From Caldithrix sp. (lineage in GTDB: Bacteria > Zhuqueibacterota > Zhuqueibacteria > Thermofontimicrobiales > Sulfurfontimicrobiaceae), in the NCBI GenBank assembly GCA_020722815.1, contig DYKB01000005.1, forward strand, positions 8,270 to 72,269: a DNA stretch of 64,000 bases, written 5' to 3'. This document shows, piece after piece, positions 18,205-28,400 of the stretch. A program made the translations under genes and the position numbers. The notes beneath the pieces were generated by a model. The model saw nothing but the letters and a program-made list of their open reading frames with translations. It was not told the origin of the DNA and ran no database searches. Position 1 is the first letter of the stretch; each line of letters starts with the position of its first letter.

Positions 18205-19208
18205 ATGGACAAATTTTGTCATTCCTGGGGTATGATGCTGAGCCTTCCGGGTGCGCAGGGTCCTGCTGAAAATTTTTGCAGTTATTGTTCAGATGAAAAA
18301 GGTCAACTGAAACCCAAAAATGAAATTCAAGCCGGGATTGTGCCGTGGTTGCAAAAAGCGATCGAAATGACAGCCTCCGGTTTGCGCGAAGCGATTCGTA
18401 GTGCGGAACCCGGCATGTACGAATACCAACTGGAAGCGATTCTGGAATATATTTATCGCCGCGAAGGCGCAAGTGGCCCTGCATTTACCTGTATTATCGG
18501 GTCCGGACCAAATTCGCTGATTTTGCATTATAATAGCAATCAACGTCAAATGCAGGCAGGAGATGTGGTGGCCAAGGATGTTGGTGGAGAATATGCGGGG
18601 GTTATCGTGCCGATATTACACGAACGTATCCACTCAATAAAACATGGTCGTACACCCTTTCAAAGGTTTTAAACCTTTGAAAGGGTAGATTTCACCTTCC
18701 TTTATTGAGGGGATACACACGAACCATCCCCATCAATGGTAAATTCAGTCCGCCACAACGGGAAATTTACGAATTAGTCCTTTCTGCCCAAAAGGATGCA
18801 ATCAAACTAATGCAGCCTGGCAATAAGACCCGCGTGGTTGAGACCAAAGCCCGTGAAGTCATCACCGCGGGATTACTCCAGCTTGGTATCATGAAGGAAA
18901 AAAATGAAATTCGTAAATTTTTACCACATGGCGTCTGCCATTCCCTTGGTCTGGATACGCATGATGGCTTTCCGGAAATATTGGAACCAGGAGTTGTTAT
19001 CACCATCGAACCAGGAATCGATATCAAGCCCGGAGACGATACTGTTCCCGCAAAATATTGGAATATCGGCATCCGAATCGAAGACGATATCCTGATTACC
19101 GAAAATGGCAATCAGGTTTTATCAAAAGCGGTTCCAAAGAAAATTTCAGAAATAGAAAAGTTGATGAAAGCCAGTGGAATTGGGAATAGTAAAAAAGTTG
19201 GTCAATAA
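18205..19208 (+). pseudogene. Decayed M24-family aminopeptidase (Xaa-Pro aminopeptidase-like)
   Basis: Two frames together carry the pita-bread catalytic domain of an M24B peptidase. The first gives AIEMTASGLREAIRSAEPGM and AKDVGGEYAG with the first metal Asp. The second gives TRTIPINGKFSPPQREIYELV, HGVCHSLGLDTHDG with the metal His, and the two metal Glu residues in ITIEPGI and RIEDDILI. Between them sits a 91-bp insertion (18626-18716) with a perfect target duplication. Restoring the empty site gives ADITRTIP, which contains the second metal Asp. A further frameshift in the G-run at 18597-18601 separates EYAG from this sequence even without the insertion. The N-terminal domain is missing. 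The gene is non-functional, adjacent to another pseudogene. Confidence 0.85.
18626..18716. mobile_element. 91-bp MITE-like element with 8-bp target duplication, family C
   Basis: The ends are GTATCCACTCAATAAA and TTTATTGAGGGGATAC, a 16-bp inverted repeat with one or two mismatches. The centre is a perfect palindrome, CCCTTTCAAAGGTTT with its complement. ACACGAAC occurs at 18618-18625 and again at 18717-18724, an exact 8-bp target duplication. A 91-bp near-identical copy lies at 31401-31491. This copy interrupts the M24 peptidase gene. Confidence 0.9.
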
Positions 19209-19373
19209 TAATGAAAGGTTGAATGTTTGGATTTAATTAATTTTTAATTTCAGAAGTACGATAGATGCTGAAAAATCTCACATTCAATCGATTCCTTCAT
19301 CAACCATAAATCGTTAATCTGCATTCGCAAATCATTTTTTCACAATTCATGGTAATAAAATTAATCTTCCATT

Positions 19374-21641
19374 CTATCTTTTCGTCATGGACTGAGGGCG
19401 ATGATCAATATTTGCGCCCCAGGACTGTTCCGGCTGTGGCCCCATCGTAAATTCAATTTCACCACCAGCGATGATGTCTTTATGCTTTAACCACGACAAC
19501 TGGTGTGGTTTACCGTTAAACATGGCCTTTTGAATAAAAATATTCTCGTCTGAATTATTGATTGCTTTGATCACAAACTTTTTTTCATCGGGTAGATGCA
19601 AAACTACTTCCGGATATCGCGGTGAACCGATGATATATGATGGTTGACCCGGACAAACCGGATAAAAACCAAGAATACTGAATATGTACCAGGCCGACAT
19701 CTGCCCGTTATCCTCATCGCCACAGTAACCATCGGGACCGGGGCCGTAGAGCGTGTCAACAGCCTTGCGAATCTGCTTCGCGCCTTTCCAGGGCTGGCCG
19801 GCATAATTATAGAGATAAAGCACATGATGCACCGGCTGATTTCCATGCGCATATTGTCCCATCTGGCAGGCAACCATTTCGGTCATTTCATGAATCTCCT
19901 GCCGGTAATGGCCATATTTGAATGTTGGTGCTGTTTCAAATAATGCATCCAATTTCGCGATAAATTTTTCATCTCCCCCCATAAGCTGGATTAATCCTTC
20001 CACATCATGCAAAACTGACCATGTATAATGCCAGGCACTGCCTTCGGTGAAAGGTCCTCCCCATTCCGTGGGATCGAAATCCGGACGCCAGGAACCATCG
20101 GCGAGCCGACCACGCATAAAACCGACCTGTGGATCGTAGACGTTGCGATAATTCAGTGAACGGTTTAAAAACACCTTCGCATCTTCACTCTTCCCAACGT
20201 CGTTAGCAACCTGCGCGACACACCAGTCATCATAAGCAAACTCGAGCGTTCGGGCGGTGGCTTCATGAACTTTATCGCAAGGCGCATATCCTTTTCGAAT
20301 GAAATCCGCGAGACCAGTTCGACCAGTGGCACCACCACCTGTTGTATCCGTGGCATCACGATAACAAGCCTGATAGGCGGCTTCCCGATCAAAATCATTA
20401 ATCCCCTTACTGAGTGCATCAGCGATGAGCGATTCCACATGCGTCCCGATCATGCAATCCCGATAGCCCGGACTGGCCCATTTGGGAAACCAGCCCCCTT
20501 CTTTAGCCGCATTAATCCAGCCGCGAATCATGGCCGCATCCAAATCCGGAAACAGCAGCGTAAAGAATGGATAAACCGCGCGAAAAGTGTCCCAGAATCC
20601 ATTGTCGGTAAACATTTCGCCCGCGTGAATCTGGCCATTATATGGACTATAGTGCACCATTTTCCCGAACCGATCAAATTCATGAAAAATTCGGGGAAAC
20701 AGCAGCGCCCGATAAAAATTCGAATAAAAAGTCGTTAATTGTGATTCCGAAGCGCCTTTAATCGAAATTCGCGAGAGTAGTGTATTCCAGGCAATCTTTG
20801 TATTGGCTTGCACTTCATCGAAAGAACGATTTCCAATTTCAGTTGCGAGATTCTGTTCTGCCTGTTCGTGACTGATGAAGGACGTCCCGATTCTGAAATG
20901 GACCGGCTCATCTGGGGTTGTATTGAATTTTAAAAAAGCGCCAACCTGCTCACCTGAAACATTCAATTGCCCTGTCTGTTGAGAATCCGCCGTGAAAGTG
21001 CCCGATTCGGAAACCGGTTTATCACACAGCAAAACGAAATAGCAACCAAAATTTTCCGGAACGCCGCCATGATTCGATCGGGCAATACCGGTTATTTTTT
21101 TCCCATCCGGCGTCAGGGCAACTTCTCCCTGAAACGCATCCAGCAGCAAGATGGCCGATGATGATTGCGGATAGGTGATTCGAAAATATCCACACCTTTC
21201 AGTGGGCGTTATTTCCACGATAATGCTATCTTTTTCCAACAGAATCTGATAATAATAAGGCCGTGCGATTTCATGCTGATGTTGAAAGGCCGATTCGCGT
21301 TCATTCCGCTGCATTTTTAGCTCCCCAATCATGGGCATCACCGCAAAATCGCCATAGTCACCAATCCAGGGGCTTGGCTGATGGGTGGCTTTTATTCCAT
21401 TAATTTTATCTTTCCCATATTGATAGATCCAGCCGCTGCGTTCACCTGTTTGGGGTGTCCAGGCAGTCATTCCAAAGGGACTCGCAATGGCGGGATAAAT
21501 ATTCCCATGTGAAAATTTATATTCTGAATCGGTTCCGATTAAAGGATTGACAAAATCCACCGGTAACTTTGGCGTCTTAACCGATTGACAGGTGATGAAA
21601 GCAACAAGGAGGAAGCAAATTAAACAGGAAATTTTCGACAT
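19374..21641 (-). CDS. Glycoside hydrolase family 92, alpha-mannosidase, exported
   Basis: 755 residues with an N-terminal export signal (SKISCLICFLLVAFITC) that may be a lipoprotein signal with the Cys near residue 18. The mature start VDFVNPLIGTDSEYKFSHGNIYPAIASPFGM is characteristic of GH92 exo-mannosidases. Other family blocks are GWFPKWASPGYRDCMIGTHVESLIADA, EGSAWHYTWSVLHD and CGDEDNGQMSAWYIFS-LGFYPVCPG; the acidic residues of the last two are expected in the active site. GH92 enzymes are calcium-dependent and release mannose from N-glycans or mannans. The length is normal for the family. The neighbours are pseudogenes and repeats, not a recognisable polysaccharide-utilisation locus. Confidence 0.92.
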   Translation of the reverse strand: MSKISCLICFLLVAFITCQSVKTPKLPVDFVNPLIGTDSEYKFSHGNIYPAIASPFGMTAWTPQTGERSGWIYQYGKDKINGIKATHQPSPWIGDYGDFAVMPMIGELKMQRNERESAFQHQHEIARPYYYQILLEKDSIIVEITPTERCGYFRITYPQSSSAILLLDAFQGEVALTPDGKKITGIARSNHGGVPENFGCYFVLLCDKPVSESGTFTADSQQTGQLNVSGEQVGAFLKFNTTPDEPVHFRIGTSFISHEQAEQNLATEIGNRSFDEVQANTKIAWNTLLSRISIKGASESQLTTFYSNFYRALLFPRIFHEFDRFGKMVHYSPYNGQIHAGEMFTDNGFWDTFRAVYPFFTLLFPDLDAAMIRGWINAAKEGGWFPKWASPGYRDCMIGTHVESLIADALSKGINDFDREAAYQACYRDATDTTGGGATGRTGLADFIRKGYAPCDKVHEATARTLEFAYDDWCVAQVANDVGKSEDAKVFLNRSLNYRNVYDPQVGFMRGRLADGSWRPDFDPTEWGGPFTEGSAWHYTWSVLHDVEGLIQLMGGDEKFIAKLDALFETAPTFKYGHYRQEIHEMTEMVACQMGQYAHGNQPVHHVLYLYNYAGQPWKGAKQIRKAVDTLYGPGPDGYCGDEDNGQMSAWYIFSILGFYPVCPGQPSYIIGSPRYPEVVLHLPDEKKFVIKAINNSDENIFIQKAMFNGKPHQLSWLKHKDIIAGGEIEFTMGPQPEQSWGANIDHRPQSMTKR

Positions 21642-22102
21642 TTGGCGCCTCTTCTCAATAAGTTAGAATTTTCATTGACTACTGATTTCCGAAAAGTGAT
21701 AACTGGATAAAATTAAGAAAATAAGAGTGAGAATGCAAGCAGAATTTGAAGAATCGGATTGAAATAGTTTTTTGAGTTCAATTCAAAATTGACTGACTCG
21801 GCATTCGGCGCGAAGTAAGGAATGTCGTAAGTTATTACATAAAGTTTCGACTCCGGTTCAGGGTTCAATCGTTCCCAGTTCAGGGTTAAGAAATATGAAA
21901 ATTCATTAACGATCTTCCATAATTCGGGAAACAAAAGTTTTCTAACCGTGAAGCCTGAATCAACAAACCGAAGTAGTTATCAATATTGATGAAGCAGCCA
22001 GGCCGCCACCAGAATGGAACGCGGATTTAAATGATCGAACGGATTTTCACCGATAAAAAACTTGAAATTTTATTAAATTAACAAGGCTTTTAGGTGTATT
22101 CA

Positions 22103-22559
22103 CTACCGTCCACTTTTTCATAATTCCTCTTTAAACCACACTTGTGACCCTTACTCCAATCCTCTCCCGTGGGGCTGATCTTGACCCACATCTGGTTACT
22201 GGACACGGGGAAGTGGCCACTCCCCTTCCCTGATTTGAAAGAAGCGGTTGGGGAATGGGTTAGAAAATAGTGTTGATAAAAAGAAAATTTAACTTTTCTC
22301 CTGGTCACGATGAAACTTAATTCAAAAAATATTTCTTTGTGATGTCCGCATCCTTTTTTACCCATCCCCTGGCCCCTTCCCTAACAAAATCGGGAAGGGG
22401 AATTCGTCATCTCCCCGTGTCCAGCAGAAAATATGGGACACGATCAGCCCTTTGGGAGAGAGCGTAGCGATTCCCTTTCCCGCGGTACCTGAGCTTGTCG
22501 AAGGGGGAGAGGGTGAGGGTGAGGGGTCAGATCTGGCAAAATCAAAAAGTATACGGTAG
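22103..22559. mobile_element. Family A element carrying a nested element
   Basis: The ends CTACCGTCCACTTTTT and AAAAAGTATACGGTAG match the 155-bp copy at 4740-4894, as do the adjoining GACCC and GAGGGGTCAGAT segments. The copy is 457 bp because another inverted-repeat unit (22172-22450) sits inside its central palindrome. Confidence 0.75.
22172..22450. mobile_element. Nested 279-bp inverted-repeat element
   Basis: The left arm starts GGGCTGATC and ends in CTGGACACGGGGA. The right arm is the complement, TCCCCGTGTCCAG running to GATCAGCCC, giving imperfect terminal repeats of about 38 bp. It has no coding capacity. It splits the interior of the family A copy, so it inserted later. No clear target duplication is visible. 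Confidence 0.65.
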
Positions 22560-22627
22560 CAAGTAGTTGTAGCGCATAATAATGGATTAAAAGTCATTTT
22601 ATTGATGAAAAATTCATCGGTTACTTC

Positions 22628-22776
22628 TGGATCATGAGTTATTACCACTGAACATTGGTCTGCGACGCCGGCATCATGAACTGCTACCACCGAACATTGA
22701 TCTGCGACGCCGGGATCATGAACCGCTATCAGCCAACATTGATCTGCTACATCGGGATCATGAACAGCTACCGCTG
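22628..22776. repeat. 42-bp tandem repeat, about 3.5 copies
   Basis: Successive units start near 22628, 22670, 22712 and 22754 and share the core ATCATGAAC-GCTA-CA--GAACATTGATCTGCGACG. The period is a multiple of three, so frames stay open through it on both strands and create spurious ORFs with 14-residue repeats. No flanking gene uses it. Confidence 0.8.
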
Positions 22777-23032
22777 GGTTTTAATAAATTATCGAAAGAT
22801 AATTTTCAAAAATGGTTTGGTTTTCCCGGATCCGGTTCTGTTTCAACGTTACATTTATTTTTAATTTTGGAATTATCTTGTGCGCGGTGGGCTATCGAAA
22901 TAAAATATAAAAAGTTAACAACTTCTCCGGTTCGCTGGTTCCGGATTCATGTTTAATCGTTCGAAGCCTTCGTTTTGAACTTTCATCACCCTGAACCGGG
23001 AACCATTGAACCTTGAACCTGCGTGGACTTAT

Positions 23033-23818
23033 TTATAGCGCTTCAGTTTCTGGCAATTCAATCGTCGATACAAAATATTGCAATCCTTGTGGTTCGGTTT
23101 GGCAAAGCCATTCCCCATTGGGATCAATTGTACCGGAAGGCGAGGAACACACAAACTCTTCGGGATAACAATTATCAACCGTAATAATCCAGAGCTTTCC
23201 AGCACTGGCATTCATTTTCAGATTGGCTTCATGAAAATTCCAGCGGATATTATCAGTTACGGCTGAGGAGCGTTCACAATTAACGCCATGAAAGATGACC
23301 TGGACCCCCATTTGGGCCAGTTCCCGACACAGATAAGAATTAGGCAATTGGGTACAGGCGGGATTGGCCCAGAGGTCATTACTCAGGAGGCCTCCGATTT
23401 TAATCCCCTTGAAATTGAAAATTTGCAAAGGATGGCTGGAGAAGGGATCAATTCCGGCCAGATCTGGCTGATTTCGGGATGTACAGTGTAAAATCTGGCT
23501 ATGAAAACCGAGATAAGTCCCATCCGGAAGATAAAATCGAATTTGATTATGGATAAGGCCATCTTCCGGCTCCAGAAAACAGGTACCCAGCGCAAGCCCC
23601 ACACCCAATTCGCGCGCTTTTTGCGTCACGCTTTGCAAGGCCAGGGCAACTTTATCGACATCAAACTGATGACTTAATCCACTTAATGAACCTTCCGGTG
23701 TTAATAAAATATCCGCGCCAACATCACCGGCAAAATCAATCGCATTCAATATATTTTCAACATTGGCGTTAATGTCAGTGGTGACGGGTAATTGTGCTCC
23801 TGCAATTCGAAATAACAT
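23033..23818 (-). CDS. Carbon-nitrogen hydrolase (nitrilase) fold protein lacking the catalytic Cys
   Basis: 261 residues with the overall nitrilase-superfamily pattern: AGAQLPVTTDINANVENI at the start, the catalytic-type Glu42 in LLTPEGSLSG, and GLLSNDLWANPACTQLP around residue 146. Functional members have Cys in that block (LICNDxW); here the codon is AGT, Ser146. The Lys expected around residues 105-115 is also not evident in YLGFHSQILHC. So two of the Glu-Lys-Cys triad appear missing, while the rest (KLWIITVDNCYP, PSGTIDPNGEW) is well kept. It may be a pseudoenzyme, or an enzyme of altered chemistry. It has no signal peptide and stands alone. Confidence 0.8.
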   Translation of the reverse strand: MLFRIAGAQLPVTTDINANVENILNAIDFAGDVGADILLTPEGSLSGLSHQFDVDKVALALQSVTQKARELGVGLALGTCFLEPEDGLIHNQIRFYLPDGTYLGFHSQILHCTSRNQPDLAGIDPFSSHPLQIFNFKGIKIGGLLSNDLWANPACTQLPNSYLCRELAQMGVQVIFHGVNCERSSAVTDNIRWNFHEANLKMNASAGKLWIITVDNCYPEEFVCSSPSGTIDPNGEWLCQTEPQGLQYFVSTIELPETEAL

Positions 23819-23886
23819 AAATCCTCCTGATTTAGCATGATAAAGCGATTTTTGTCAAATTAATTGTCAAACCCGGTAATTTTAGA

Positions 23887-24213
23887 TTATTTGTGCAATT
23901 CAACATAAAGTGAAAAATAGATGAACCACCAGATAAGCGCAGCCGAAAAAATAATGATGGCTGCTAGATGAATTCGGTTGATTAAAATTATTGTTTGCGT
24001 ATTAAGTTCTTCAGTTTTTCTTTGAGTCCAGAAAAAATCAATAAAGATCGCGATCGGAATTAAAATTGAACCCGAAAGCATGATATATGGCCAGAGACTA
24101 TCAGCCGGATAATAGCCCAGAAAAGCGTTCGCTGCAGAAATAAAGCCACCGGCTGGTATCGCAAGCATCATTAATACACGAAACAGGGAACGATTTCGTT
24201 GCAAATGAGTCAT
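23887..24213 (-). CDS. Small membrane protein, unknown function
   Basis: 108 residues from the ATG at 24213; a TTG three codons upstream is less likely. Three hydrophobic segments are visible: about residues 14-32, 40-62 (ILIPIAIFIDFFW) and 84-105 (AAIIIFSAALIWWFIYF). No family is recognised. It lies 68 bases upstream of the nitrilase-fold gene on the same strand and could be co-transcribed. Confidence 0.55.
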   Translation of the reverse strand: MTHLQRNRSLFRVLMMLAIPAGGFISAANAFLGYYPADSLWPYIMLSGSILIPIAIFIDFFWTQRKTEELNTQTIILINRIHLAAIIIFSAALIWWFIYFSLYVELHK

Positions 24214-24488
24214 TGTCCTCAATACTAAATTAAATGGTTAACAATTTAAAACAAAAATTTGATACGCTAAATATAATAGAAAATGATTAAATGTCAAGTT
24301 AAATTCTCATAAATTTTCAATAACACGGAGAAATCGCTTATTAAATCAGGGTTCAGGATAATTTATGCCCATCAGAAATTGAATGCCGGTTAAAAATGGA
24401 CTTCTTCCTGAAATAATTTTGCTTGATTATTTTATTAAAATTCCATATACTATTTCAAATTTATTCCGGGAGTAATTTGGGCTATTAC

Positions 24489-25286
24489 ATGATACTTGAA
24501 AAACTGATTGATCGACTGAAGAACCTGAAACCGCGCTGGCTCTGGATTTTAGGGGGAATTTTTAGCCTCCTTTTTATCTATTCATTAATTCTACTGCTGA
24601 CATTACCAAACGTCGCCTGGTTAAAAAAAGAAAATCCAGTGGAAACGGCAATGATGAAGTATCGCCAGGAACAGGAAAATAAAAAGAATGATACTAAATC
24701 TTCACACGCCAAAACAGTCAAAAAGCTTTCAAAATGGACGCGTTTATCACGGATATCTCCCTATTTAATACAGGCAGTGTTGATTGCTGAGGATGATAAA
24801 TTTTATCAGCATGAAGGATTTGACTGGGAAGAAATCAATGAATCGTTAGAAAAAAATATCAATAAAGGGCAAATCATGCGGGGGGGCTCGACAATTACGC
24901 AGCAATTAGCAAAAAATCTTTTTTTGAAACCGACCCGCAATCCAGTTCGGAAATTTCGGGAAGCATTAATTGCAGTCAAATTAGAAAAAGAATTAAGTAA
25001 AAATCGAATTCTGGAATTATATTTAAATGTCATTGAATGGGGAACCAATATTTATGGAATTGGTCAGGCTTCCCGTATTTATTTTAATAAAACACCCGGT
25101 ACTTTAAGCGTTTCAGAGGCCATTCGACTGGCTTCGGTCCTGCCAAATCCTCACCGATTTTCTGCAACCAGTAATCAAAGCCGCCGCATGCAAACCAAGC
25201 GCCGCTTAATTGTCAACCGAATGCTGCGACGACATGTCATCTCGCAGGAACAATATGATCAGGCGCTTATTGAGCTTGGTTTGTAA
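24489..25286 (+). CDS. mtgA: Monofunctional peptidoglycan glycosyltransferase (GT51)
   Basis: 265 residues with one N-terminal membrane helix (WLWILGGIFSLLFIYSLILLL) and a periplasmic GT51 domain. Signature blocks are EDDKFYQHEGFDWEEI with the catalytic Glu at residue 101, GGSTITQQLAKNLFL, KFREALIAVKLEKELSKNRILELYLNV with the second Glu region, and YGIGQASRIYF. There is no penicillin-binding transpeptidase domain, so it polymerises lipid II into glycan strands only. The ATG at 24489 gives the usual short cytoplasmic tail; the TTG at 24423 would add an atypical extension. Confidence 0.92.
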   Translation: MILEKLIDRLKNLKPRWLWILGGIFSLLFIYSLILLLTLPNVAWLKKENPVETAMMKYRQEQENKKNDTKSSHAKTVKKLSKWTRLSRISPYLIQAVLIAEDDKFYQHEGFDWEEINESLEKNINKGQIMRGGSTITQQLAKNLFLKPTRNPVRKFREALIAVKLEKELSKNRILELYLNVIEWGTNIYGIGQASRIYFNKTPGTLSVSEAIRLASVLPNPHRFSATSNQSRRMQTKRRLIVNRMLRRHVISQEQYDQALIELGL

Positions 25287-25313
25287 CCATTCACACGGTG
25301 GATCAACGCGGTC

Positions 25314-25338
25314 ATTCCCGCATGTTTTGGGCGGGAAT
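25314..25338. repeat. Short palindrome after mtgA
   Basis: ATTCCCGC pairs with GCGGGAAT around a 9-base loop, 27 bases after the mtgA stop. It resembles the widespread GTCATTCCCGC intergenic repeats. There is no U-run immediately after it. Confidence 0.5.
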
Positions 25339-25483
25339 CCATATTCCTTCCAACAAATGGATACCCGATAGAAGCATTCGGGCCGGACAGGCGCTTTTTT
25401 TTAATAGACGTGAAAATGGATATCCTGGTTTATAACGAATTTAAAAAAATAACGGAATCTCATTTAACTGATTGATGAGTACA

Positions 25484-28400
25484 TTAGAATTCGATTTGAA
25501 AAGTTTTTATTTGATAGGGATTTATCGGAAAATAGATCGCATGACCTCGCTGGGCCAACTTTTCACTTGACCATTCCAATAAATCAGTAAGTGAAACCGA
25601 ACGTGCCGGCCGCGGAAAAGTGATTTTTACATCGGCTTTTTCGCCAATGCTTTCATACACCCGTAAAATTGTCTGATTCCCGTTATGTGCCAATTTAAGC
25701 GCGGATAGAATAACAGGATCTGGCTCAACAATCATAAAAGAGGAAGCTGGTGGATAATTCCCCTTGTGCATATCGGTAAATAGATAAACCAGTGGAATAT
25801 TAAACTCGAGTCCTTTTTGAATACTATTACCCTTCTTACAGTTTTGAGGATGCGAACTTAAAGCATACGAAAAGCTATGAAATCCCTGATCGAATGCACT
25901 ATCAGCCACGACCGGAGAACGAAGTACACTCATCCGAATCGTATTTCCCTTGACATCGAAACCATATTTACAATCGTTAATGATCGTTAATCCCAGTTCC
26001 TTATTTGAAAGATCGCACCATTTTTGTGCCCATACTTCCTGGCCATTTTTGGGACGGGTAACAATGCCAAATGGAACATCAAAACTGGCGGTTGGATTTG
26101 AAATCTGAATTGGAAAAGCAATTTTCAGCATTTTATTCCGTTCCTGCCAGTTAACCGCTACCTGAACTTCCAGCCAGGACAACGCTTTATAAAAAATATA
26201 ATTCTGAATAAGAATAGAATTTTGATAATGATACTCCACCCGGATAATTTTTCGAATCTGATTGTCTTCAATAACACCAATATGGGCCGGGGTATTTAAT
26301 TTTGTGACAGGTCCCAGAAGCCCGAGGTTTTGGACTGGGTGCGTTACAGGCTGATCTGTCTGAATCTGAAACTCGGCGCCACCACCTCGAATCAAATCAT
26401 GATTTAATTTCTTGTCAAAAAATTCTTTGATTGTTCCAGTTTGTTCATCAATTGCTATTTTTAAAAAATCGTTCTCAAAATTAAATCGTGGGCGGCGCGG
26501 TATGGGTTCGGGCGCAGTCCCCGGATGTTGAATGACCCAATAGGTGCGATATCCCATCTCCGGAACATCCTTTGCCAAAAAGACGAAACGGATCAAGCCA
26601 CCCTGCCGGTTGGTGATTTTAATCGGTACCGCCAGCCCATCCGAATCGAAGATCTCAATTTGGTTCATTCCCGGCTCAGATGAAACGGCAATTTCGAGCG
26701 GTCCTGATCGCGACCAGTTTAATGAATTGAAAACGATCAAAGGCAAGGCTTCCCGTTCGCTAAATTGCGTATTGATATTCGCCGCCAGCGTTCCCAAAGC
26801 TTCACGCAGGATTTGATTTGTCGTTTCAAAAATTTGTTGATATGACTTCTGCGCTGCCTGATAAGCCGTGGACGATGCCATTCCCGCCAGCAGTTCATAT
26901 TCCTGATTTGCTAACAATCGTCGCCAACTTGCATGTAATTGTGAAACGGGATAGGTATAACGAAAATGGCTGGCCAGCCATGCAAACATTTCGGCTACAG
27001 GTAAAAATGTTTCAGCGCGACGATTATGCCATTTCATTTTAGCCTGTGATGTCCAGCAACCTTGATGTGCAAACGGAATTTCCCGGTTCAGGACTGGTAA
27101 TGACGTCAACGCCAAAACAGAATCTATCGCCAGTGATAAACTGGCTTGATAATAATCATCTAACCGCCCCATTTTCACCTGCGGATAAATTTTTAATTGG
27201 TCTAATTGGAGAATTTTTTCAATATCGCGTCGAAAATTAGATTTCGCTTCAGGTGAAATACCAAAAAATCGCGGTGATTCAATGGCTCCGGGAGAAGCAA
27301 GACGTTGGATTCCTTTTCCCATTGAATCATCCACTTTATTCAAAATATTGCGGGGGGAAAGAAAATGTCCCAGCACACGACTTCCTTCAGGGCACTCCCA
27401 AATTCGAACATCATTAATGGCCTCAGTATTGAAAAGCGGCAGAATCTTGACCCCTGAATTCTGTAAAATTTGCGGCAATGTGATTGGATAACTAATGTTA
27501 TTCGGCATCCAACCAATCATGATATCCAGATTGAACTTCTCTTTAAAATAATTTTTACCATATAAAAATTGACGGATCAGGGATTCCCCATTGATTAATG
27601 CCAACGCTGGTTCAACCCAGGTTCCCCCAATAACTTCCCATTGCCCTTTTTTGATAAATTTTTGAAACTGAGAAAAAATTTCAGGTCGATACTGTTCAAT
27701 TAGCCAGAAAGCGTATGCATCACCGCCAGTAAAGCTAAATTGAGGATAATTGTCAAGATTTTCGATAATAAGACGAAATTGATCTAACCAGGGATCATTC
27801 AACTGAATAACTGGTTCTGGCTTTACTATCGCCTGTCGGGAGATGCTAATCAACCGTAAGGTCAGGGAATCTGCAACTTTTGTTAATATTGATTGACGTT
27901 CGGCCAATTCACCCAAAAGTTCACTGAGAAGTCGAAAATTATAACTGCGAAATGCCTGATATAATTGGTGCTCAAATTCCGGCGTACAGGAAATCTGATG
28001 ATTAAAAATTTCGGCTGCGAATCGATTTTCGAATAGATAGTTTTCGATTCCCGGAAAAATTGGAACAATTCTGCTGTCAAACGGCAGATCCATGATGTTC
28101 TTCTCCTCGGCCTGCATATTATTGAATGTCAATGCCAGGTGAAAATCAGCGACATTTGTCCCTGATTTGCGAAGCGAGTAGTAACCGGTAAATCCCTGAC
28201 AGTTCGTGCGTAACGATTTACCATTAATCGAATAATCGCCGGTGTGATAACCCAAATCACCAAAAAATTTTACTTCAAATCCTTTAAATATATCAGGGAG
28301 TATTAAATTTTTTTGAAAAATAATGTCATTGTTTTCCTGCTGATATTGCCAGCCTTCGATTTGCCAGGGGCTAAAAAAAGTACGAAAAGCTTCATAAATC

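Larger units (their letters stand above)
21642..23032. other. Repeat-filled intergenic region
   Basis: 1.4 kb with no convincing gene. It contains an unassigned AT-rich part (21660-22080), the family A element with a nested insertion (22103-22559), a 42-bp tandem repeat (22628-22776), and about 250 bases of unassigned sequence. The small frames here run through the repeats and are not credible. Confidence 0.6.

Noticed and set aside
22358-22864. Two overlapping small ORFs across the 42-bp repeat
   Set aside because: They are open only because the repeat period is a multiple of three; both strands give repeats, and neither has a ribosome site.
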